A DNA stretch of 64,000 nucleotides from Aelia acuminata (lineage: Eukaryota; Arthropoda; Insecta; Hemiptera; Pentatomidae). The translations under genes and the position numbers were made by a program. The notes beneath the pieces were generated by a model. It did not search any database and was not told the origin of the DNA. It was given only the letters and a program-made list of their open reading frames with translations. Shown piece after piece: positions 58,014 to 64,000 of the stretch; position 1 is the first letter of the stretch, and every line of letters starts with the position of its first letter. The stretch lies in NCBI GenBank assembly GCA_911387785.2, contig OU426982.1:126427993-126491992 (forward strand). Reading direction: 5' to 3'.

Positions 58014-58370
58014 ATGATAACCTATAAATATAGTGATTGGTCGTCTAGACTAGGGCGAATCGAAGCCAATTCATCTCAGAGTTTGGCCAACCTGTCGTTA
58101 TTCTCCCAGCGCCATATTGTCTCTGAGGAAACATCCCCAGTCTTGCGGAAAATCGATTTAGTGTATTTTCAGTTTCTAGTCGATACTTGCAGCTGTTGTT
58201 TATTTCATGTCTACAAATCGCAACTCGTTTATTGTTCGAGCTTCATGTCTAATATGAGATTGAAGCAACCTCGCCTTCGAAAATGTTTCTCAAACCTTCA
58301 CAGAAATCGTCTGATATTGTTTTATGGATGCTATAAAAAATATATAATAACTGAGTATTTTATAATTTAA
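58014..58370 (+). other. 118-codon open frame, unrecognised
   Basis: It is the longest methionine-started frame outside repeats that is not Lys/Asn/Ile dominated. It includes SQSLANLSLFSQRHI and a Cys-containing FLVDTCSCCLFHVYK stretch, then MRLKQPRLRKCFSNLHRNR. No domain, signal or neighbour supports a function. Composition is more balanced than the flanks up to about 58300, then it runs into AT-rich sequence. Confidence 0.3.
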
Positions 58371-59090
58371 ATCACTTATATAACCCTACTTTCTCTCTGG
58401 TTAAGATCCAATAGTTTGTAATCACGGTCGCACTGTTTATCTTACTTTAGTTTATCTTAACATTGTCCAGAGTAGGTAAGGTATGCAAATGCTTTTCAAA
58501 ATGGAATTTTAGTAAAATGTTAACGATTTATTTATTTATTTATTCATATAATTAAATTATTACATATTAAGTCATTTGGATAAGAACCTCTTTGCAAGAT
58601 GCCCTGAAACTTCTTTCAAAACATTATTAGCCGAAAACTATGTCCTACATGCTATAGTTGTTTCTTTTGTGATAAAAATAATTTCTATTGTGTCATAAAA
58701 CCTTTTGAACATATATAAACTTATAAAGCCCAAAAAAGTATATACAATAATCCAGTCATAGCATTAGAAATTTTTGTTATATTTCCCATCATACTTCCAA
58801 TTGTGCTTGAACATTTTACAGAATATAAGTAATTGTGAAACATTATTTATGAAATTGCAAAGCGTTTTCATTATTATTTTTTTTTTTTTTCCATGGGTAA
58901 AAAAAAGACCAATTCGTTCTTAGTATTTTGGCAAATGAAATTTATGGCTTAGTCTGCCCACTGAATCTAAAATTCCATGTAAAGCATCTTTAATTTTTTA
59001 AATTTTTTTTATCAAATTCATAACAATGGCAGTATTAATAGCAATACTTTTATATTAAAATAGAATTTTTTTTTTTGGCTTCATGATTTT
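58371..59090. other. AT-rich stretch, no gene seen
   Basis: T-runs near 58876 and 59068. Confidence 0.4.
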
Positions 59091-59094
59091 AATT

Positions 59095-59515
59095 TGCGCC
59101 TGTCGATAAACATCAACAATCAGCAAATGTGAGCTGTGCTAATTTAAATAAGGGCATGTTAGGCATGGGGAAATATGGCACCCAGCAGTACCTCTTGTCT
59201 GGCTTGTTTCAGGTAACCTGGATTTTTAACGAAGGAGATCTCTCATCCAGCGCCTTTAAAATCTCCTAGGTATGGGCATATCAGCTGTTGCCATGCCTCT
59301 AATCAATTGATTGGATCTCTAATCAATGACCGTGTAAGTGTGTATAGAAACGTTTGTAAAGTGTCTTTATATGTTGATCTAGTGTTTGCATTTGTAAGTC
59401 AGTATGTATGGTATTGTCGGTCACGTACCATGGTGCTTTAACTATGAGTCTTAATATTTTTGATTGAAAGGTCTGAATTCTTTGTAAGTGGGTCTTTTTG
59501 GCTGTATATCTCTGA
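59095..59515 (-). mobile_element. Jockey-like LINE 3' end, best-preserved C-terminus
   Basis: Minus-strand translation (about 59470 downward) gives FQSKILRLIVKAPWYVTDN, then TIHTDLQMQTLDQHIKTLYK and RFYTHLHGH before a stop. PRRF.RRWMRDLL follows at the end of the ORF, and then the family 3' UTR to 59095. APWYV.N..(I/L)H.DL is the recognised C-terminal block of Jockey-group ORF2. The element is 5'-truncated. Confidence 0.82.
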
Positions 59516-59634
59516 AGAGTAAGTCCATGTTGGTTTTGGACTGGATTGGACTTGGATTGGAAGTTTTAGAAAATTAAAAAAGGAATGTTTCTCTTTCAAG
59601 ATATAGAAAAAAATATTTAAAATTAACAAACCTA

Positions 59635-59639
<5 letters not shown>

Positions 59640-59706
<67 letters not shown>
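59640..59706. repeat. AT microsatellite
   Basis: (AT)n of about 67 bp ending in GTATGTATG. Confidence 0.95.
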
Positions 59707-59709
<3 letters not shown>

Positions 59710-59718
<9 letters not shown>

Positions 59719-60200
59719 CTCTTTATTATCATTAGTCTTTATCCAATTAAAAGTGAGAACATATTGTAGCGTAGCGTTACGGGAATAATTTTTACCGGTT
59801 TTTTTATTTCGTTAGTGTTTCTCCTAATTAAGTCCTCTTAAAAAATAAAATATATAACGTGAATGAAAAATTATAATATGCGGTTTTCATGGGAAAATAA
59901 ATAATTCTAATTTAAAAAAAAAAAAAAATTATTATTATTTTTTTTTTTGCCTATTATAGAAATAATTTTAATTCAACAACATAAATATAATAATTCAATA
60001 CTTGTTTATTATTAGTTTATACTCTGCCCCAAAGGATCATTGGCGTTTAATGGTTATTGATATCATGTTATACTATTCTGTTATATCCAGGAGTTTATAC
60101 AAAGTGGAGACTTTTCTGAATTTTGTTTTAAGTTATTATGGATAAAAGAAACGTCAGAAAATGATACGAAAAGCCTAGAAGCTTATCTTAACTAACTCAA
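59710..60200. other. AT-rich stretch, no gene seen
   Basis: No repeat recognised. Confidence 0.4.
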
Positions 60201-60201
60201 A

Positions 60202-60325
60202 AGGGACACTAGCGAACAGTACCTGTTCGAGTTCGTGTCTTATTTAGATTAGTCGAACACTGTACCGAACAAGCTGTTCGAGGATGAGGTTCGAAGGTGA
60301 GGTTCGCGCAGTGTAAAGGCACCTT
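60202..60325 (+). mobile_element. MITE M3 fragment
   Basis: It ends with GAGGTTCGAAGGTGAGGTTC and GTGTAAAGGCACCTT, as in copy 1 of the palindrome. The beginning (GACACTAGCGAAC...) is diverged and most of the middle is missing. Confidence 0.7.
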
Positions 60326-60329
60326 AAAC

Positions 60330-61430
60330 CCGTGTTTGAATTGGCTGTGTCCGATTCTTAGTCAGCGCAGCGAAACCTCTCTCCTTAACCTAATGCAGCT
60401 CGTGGCCCATTTTCGACAGTTATAATACATAAATGTAAAAGTGTGTTTTAGAATAACGAAAAACAAAAACAAAAATGGCTACATTTGCGAAAATGTTCGT
60501 TTTTCCCTCCAGATTAGCTTCCTTTAAATAGAGAAAACAAGACATACGACGCCAGTGTGAAGGTGTTTACTTAATACTGGAAACTAATAATTAAAAAAAT
60601 TAACCAATTTAACAATTTTTTTTCTGTTCTTTTTCGTCGTTTTGCTAACAATTACCTTCAAACAAAAATTTTTGAGAACTTTTTATCACATTTTCTTTTT
60701 TAAATCTCATTTAAAATCTCTTTATTTAATACGGACAATATACTCGTATACATAGTTTTTGTTTTTTAAATATACAAATTTTCATTTAAACCTTGATGTT
60801 GACCCACATCCATATTGGTATCATGCATATTTACTTGGATAGGTTAAATTGTACTGTCTATTACAACTTTGTAGAGTTGTAGGGTACCTATTGATCTCCA
60901 TTCTTCTCCATAATGTTTTCTAAATAGAGTATCAACATCATCAAACAGTTTGGAAACATGGATACCGTTTGGGATTTCGAAAAATTGAAGGTTTTCTGAA
61001 AAGTGAAGCTTGGATGGAACCGCTTTTAATAAGAAATAGAATCTTTAAGTATTGATTTTCGAAGGATCTAGACGTCTTTTTAAAAAAAAATTCGTCTAAC
61101 ATATTATTTTTAACATTAAAAACATGAAAAAAAAAAGAAAAAAAAAATGTTTTGGGAAAAAATGGATGTAACCAGTTTTGAAACCAAACGCCTCATATAA
61201 TCTAAAAGAATAAAAGCTGTTACATTTTATTATTTTATTTTTCCTCGAGCCTTATTTACGATCCGGCTCTGGTCTATGACTCCACGAAAGGGATTTTTTG
61301 TTATTTTGCGTGTAGCGATTTGACTTAAGAAGAAAGAAAAACAGCGTGGATTTAGGTAAAGTTCGAGCATCCCAGACGACGACTGGAGTATCAGACGTAG
61401 TAACCTTGGCCAGGTAAAAGTCAGCTTATC
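60330..61430. other. No gene seen
   Basis: AT-rich with A-runs near 61080-61148. Confidence 0.4.
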
Positions 61431-61800
61431 TGCTATCAGCTGATTTGACCTTGCTCAGCCAGTGCCACGTCATCGCTACTGACAATGATATACCGAACAA
61501 TATGGATATAGATAGCACCAGTAACATCCAACCGTGAAGATGGCGTTGGAGCAAGCTGACCTTGTGACAGGACATTGGCTAGAAGCGGTTCGGAGGAAGT
61601 CCGGGAGCACCCCCAACGGATGGTTAAAGAGCTCAGCGGTGTTTTAAACCCTGGCTTACACCTGTCCACCTGTTGCCGGCCGTTAGGAACCAACATATGT
61701 TCTTCAACTGTCCGGGCTAGGCCAACAGCCTAGCTATGTTAGTCATCAAGCCTGACTTAGGCTATCGATGTTAGGCATCTTGAGGATACCGTCGCACAGT
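61431..61800. other. GC-rich island, unrecognised
   Basis: A minus-strand frame of 86 codons (61696-61436) covers it without a recognisable domain. It is about as GC-rich as the other exon-like islands, but no good splice pair was found. Confidence 0.25.
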
Positions 61801-63385
61801 GTTTCGATTAGTATAAGCTAGGTGGACAAAAGCCATGTTTGAAATTCTAAATATTGATATTCTAATAATGTAAACAATACATCAAAACGTGGCATTCTAA
61901 TATTTGTTAATGTCTCACCTCGTTAGTAATAGGATCCAAAGGTGTAAAATCGTGGTGTAATTGAATAAATCGGTTGAATTCCAGGCATCACTTTAATTTA
62001 AAAAAATACAGTGTTCCTAAATTTGTATAGATTGATTGTTAAGGATTAATATGTCTTGGACTAGTGAGTGCTAATTTACTCTAATACAGTATATTTATCT
62101 GTTAATCAAACCACAAAAGAAAAATGTTTTTGAGGTGATTGCAGGATTTTTACATCGTTTTGAAACTTCCAAATGATGTTAATGACTTGTACCCTTTTGT
62201 ACCCGGGCTGATTTTCTGTATATAGTAGGGACACCTTTAAATTTAATAATAACTTGTATCATAGCCTGCACACTCGAGTACAACATTCTTTTTTTTAATA
62301 CTTTCTTTCCGAAATGGATATTATTTTAATAATCGTTGAACCACTCTATGGGAAAAAAATCTCTTTTCTCTTAAAGTTTCTTTCGTCTAAACATAATTCT
62401 AAAAACCATACAGAGGACTGAGGATGAGGTTGTCTAACTATGCCTCCAACATTTCTCATAAATGGGTTGCTGCGCGAAAATCAAAGCAGCATTTTTAGGC
62501 TCAACGCCAACTTCCACATTTCAAGGAACCACTATGATCCCCGGAAAAATTGTTTAAGACATGACTTATTCCTTTGAAGAATGCTAAGTAATTAAGTTAA
62601 AATGAAGCATTAGCCGGTTACATGAACTCTAAGCCTACAGCGCATTCGACAAGCAGACTAGGATGCGGTCTATGTAGGCAGGACATGACTTCTTGCCATT
62701 ACCGCCTAAGAAAATCTTTTACTAACAGGTATTTAAGAAGATGGCATTTTCTTTTTCCCCCACTGGATTTCTTTGCGGTACCAGCAATATCATTTGGCGG
62801 AATCCTCAGCCATAATCTGTGATATCCGATCAAAATTATCTTTGCACAGCTAAGCTCTCAAAAATAAATTTATTCTGGGGCTAAATCCCTGTACAGATAT
62901 GCCCATATAAAACTAGATATGTGACCATTATGCTACCTACACCTGTGACAATTTCAAATATTTATTTACGGTAAAAAAAAAAAGAAAAGAAGGAAAATAG
63001 AGAAATACATGTAAAGAGGATTATAAAAAATAATGAGTACAGAATTTTGTATAGATAGGCTTTTGTTTTTAATTTTTGTTCTTAATCTCCTGGCAATCGT
63101 TTTAAATTCGATTTTAAATCAATAAAAATGTTTTATTCTATAATGGAATTACTTAATTGGTCGCAATAAATGAAAAAATGACGAAAAACCATTTTATAAT
63201 TTAATGTAATATATTTAATTTATGAAATATATATCATTTTATAATTAGATATAATAATTTTATAATTAAATATAATAATTCTATAATTAAATTACTTAAA
63301 TGGTCGAAAGAAATAAAAAAATGACGGAAAATACTTTTGCCCACCTAGCTCCTACTAAGCGAAAAAACACTGTGCGTCGGTCGGT
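61801..63385. other. AT-rich stretch, no gene seen
   Basis: The frame 62622-62822 has no recognisable domain. Confidence 0.4.
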
Positions 63386-63390
63386 GCCTG

Positions 63391-63470
63391 GTACTACTGT
63401 ACTACTGTACTGTACTGTACTGTACTACTGTACTGTACAGTACTGTACTACTACTGTACTACTTTAGTAC
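63391..63470. repeat. GTACT/GTACTACT tandem repeat
   Basis: Irregular array of GTACT and ACTACTGT units. GTAC-centred units make it partly self-complementary. Confidence 0.9.
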
Positions 63471-63498
63471 TTCGCTATTAATATATATTAATAGCGAA
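63471..63498. repeat. Perfect 28-bp palindrome
   Basis: TTCGCTATTAATAT followed directly by its exact reverse complement, adjoining the tandem repeat. Confidence 0.95.
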
Positions 63499-63804
63499 GG
63501 ATATAGGAAAAAATTCAGCTTGGGAAAATATTCTTTTTCTTCCTCACTTCAAACTTCATTCGGAGTGAAATGCTTTATTGTTGCCATACTTATCAATAAG
63601 CAATTACATACATTTAACAAACATTACGATTTATCTTGCATGCTCATTATAGTATTATTATTTTTTTTAGTGTCCAATCAAACCCAATTTTTAGCCGAAA
63701 CCGTCGTTAGCTGTGTATTATTAGGTGGATTTTGACTTATTATAATTTTCCATATTGGTTCTCAAAAACAATCAAATCAAAAGACTAATAACCAGGGATG
63801 ACGT

Positions 63805-64000
63805 TTATATGTTTCTTTAACGCCACTTTATGCCACTAAGGCTAATCGGACGATGCTACAGTGGGAGTCCTAAATTTTGTCTATCCAGGTATAATTAGGA
63901 TAGGGATCTTTAACGAGTACCTGACATCGTACAGTCTTGGGACCTCCATTTTGCGTCCTATCCGAAGGACGGCAAAGCTAAGGATTTTTTTCTCCCATTA
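63805..64000 (-). mobile_element. SINE-A, copy 10, cut by the window edge
   Basis: The tail side starts at about 63805 with CTTTAACGCCACTTTATGCC, and the body continues unbroken to the end of the window. The tRNA-like head lies beyond it. Confidence 0.88.

Overview
The window is AT-rich (clearly A/T dominated, with many A/T homopolymers and AT microsatellites), intron-bearing eukaryotic DNA. It holds a dense mix of animal-type transposable elements: tRNA-derived SINEs, Jockey-like LINE tails, Tc1/mariner, Merlin, hAT-type and foldback MITEs, and an LTR retrotransposon remnant. This fits an arthropod, most likely an insect, but the species cannot be named from the sequence. There is no complete protein-coding gene, no intact rRNA or tRNA gene, and nothing bacterial. 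The window reads as intergenic or long-intron DNA with a few possible host exons.

Host signal: the best candidates are two short, GC-richer minus-strand segments, 51921-52009 and 22747-22845. Both have good splice sites, and their reading phases join without a stop. If real, a host gene runs right to left across at least 22.7-52.0 kb and most of the window is its introns. Weaker exon-like or regulatory-like islands lie at 4.0-4.4, 10.2-10.5, 12.3-12.6, 24.6-24.9, 33.4-33.6, 37.65-37.9, 43.3-43.8, 51.3-51.55, 58.0-58.4 and 61.4-61.8 kb.

Layout: 0.45-1.2 kb is a TIR element with a second MITE nested inside it. 1.9-2.5 kb has SINE copies. 3.27-4.01 kb is a Merlin-type DNA transposon with 8-bp target duplications and a decayed DDE transposase. 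8.5-9.9 kb has a Jockey tail and an array of GGGCAAAGTG-ended elements. 11.5-14.4 kb has Jockey tails and a SINE. 16.5-17.1 kb is a MITE split by a second SINE family with a 46-nt poly-A tail. 17.65-18.73 kb is a 1.1-kb palindrome. 19.2-20.6 kb is a nested inverted and tandem repeat cluster ending in an AT microsatellite. 22.0-22.3 and 38.0-38.7 kb are hAT-type MITEs with 8-bp duplications. 23.5-24.0 kb holds rearranged LTR-retrotransposon pieces. 26.8-27.1 kb is a near-perfect hairpin. 27.2-27.75 kb is a Tc1-type MITE carrying another repeat. 28-37.6 kb holds several SINE copies and LINE tails. 34.0-34.5 kb is a tandem LTR-like pair. 40.05-40.54 kb is a dead mariner transposase. 44.0-44.7 kb has a foldback and an RTE-like tail. 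52.3-53.3 kb has two inverted MITE copies. 55.6-56.1 kb is a foldback abutting a SINE. 59.1-59.5 kb is the best-preserved Jockey C-terminus. The window ends inside another SINE.

The elements do not form a pathway. They record repeated retroposition and DNA transposition, often one element inside another. The least ordinary pattern is a recurring sequence resembling the catalytic core of a hammerhead ribozyme (CTGAAGA, a short hairpin, then GAAAC) in five repeat contexts, a feature known from Penelope-like retroelements and retrozymes. Here it is only motif-level evidence.
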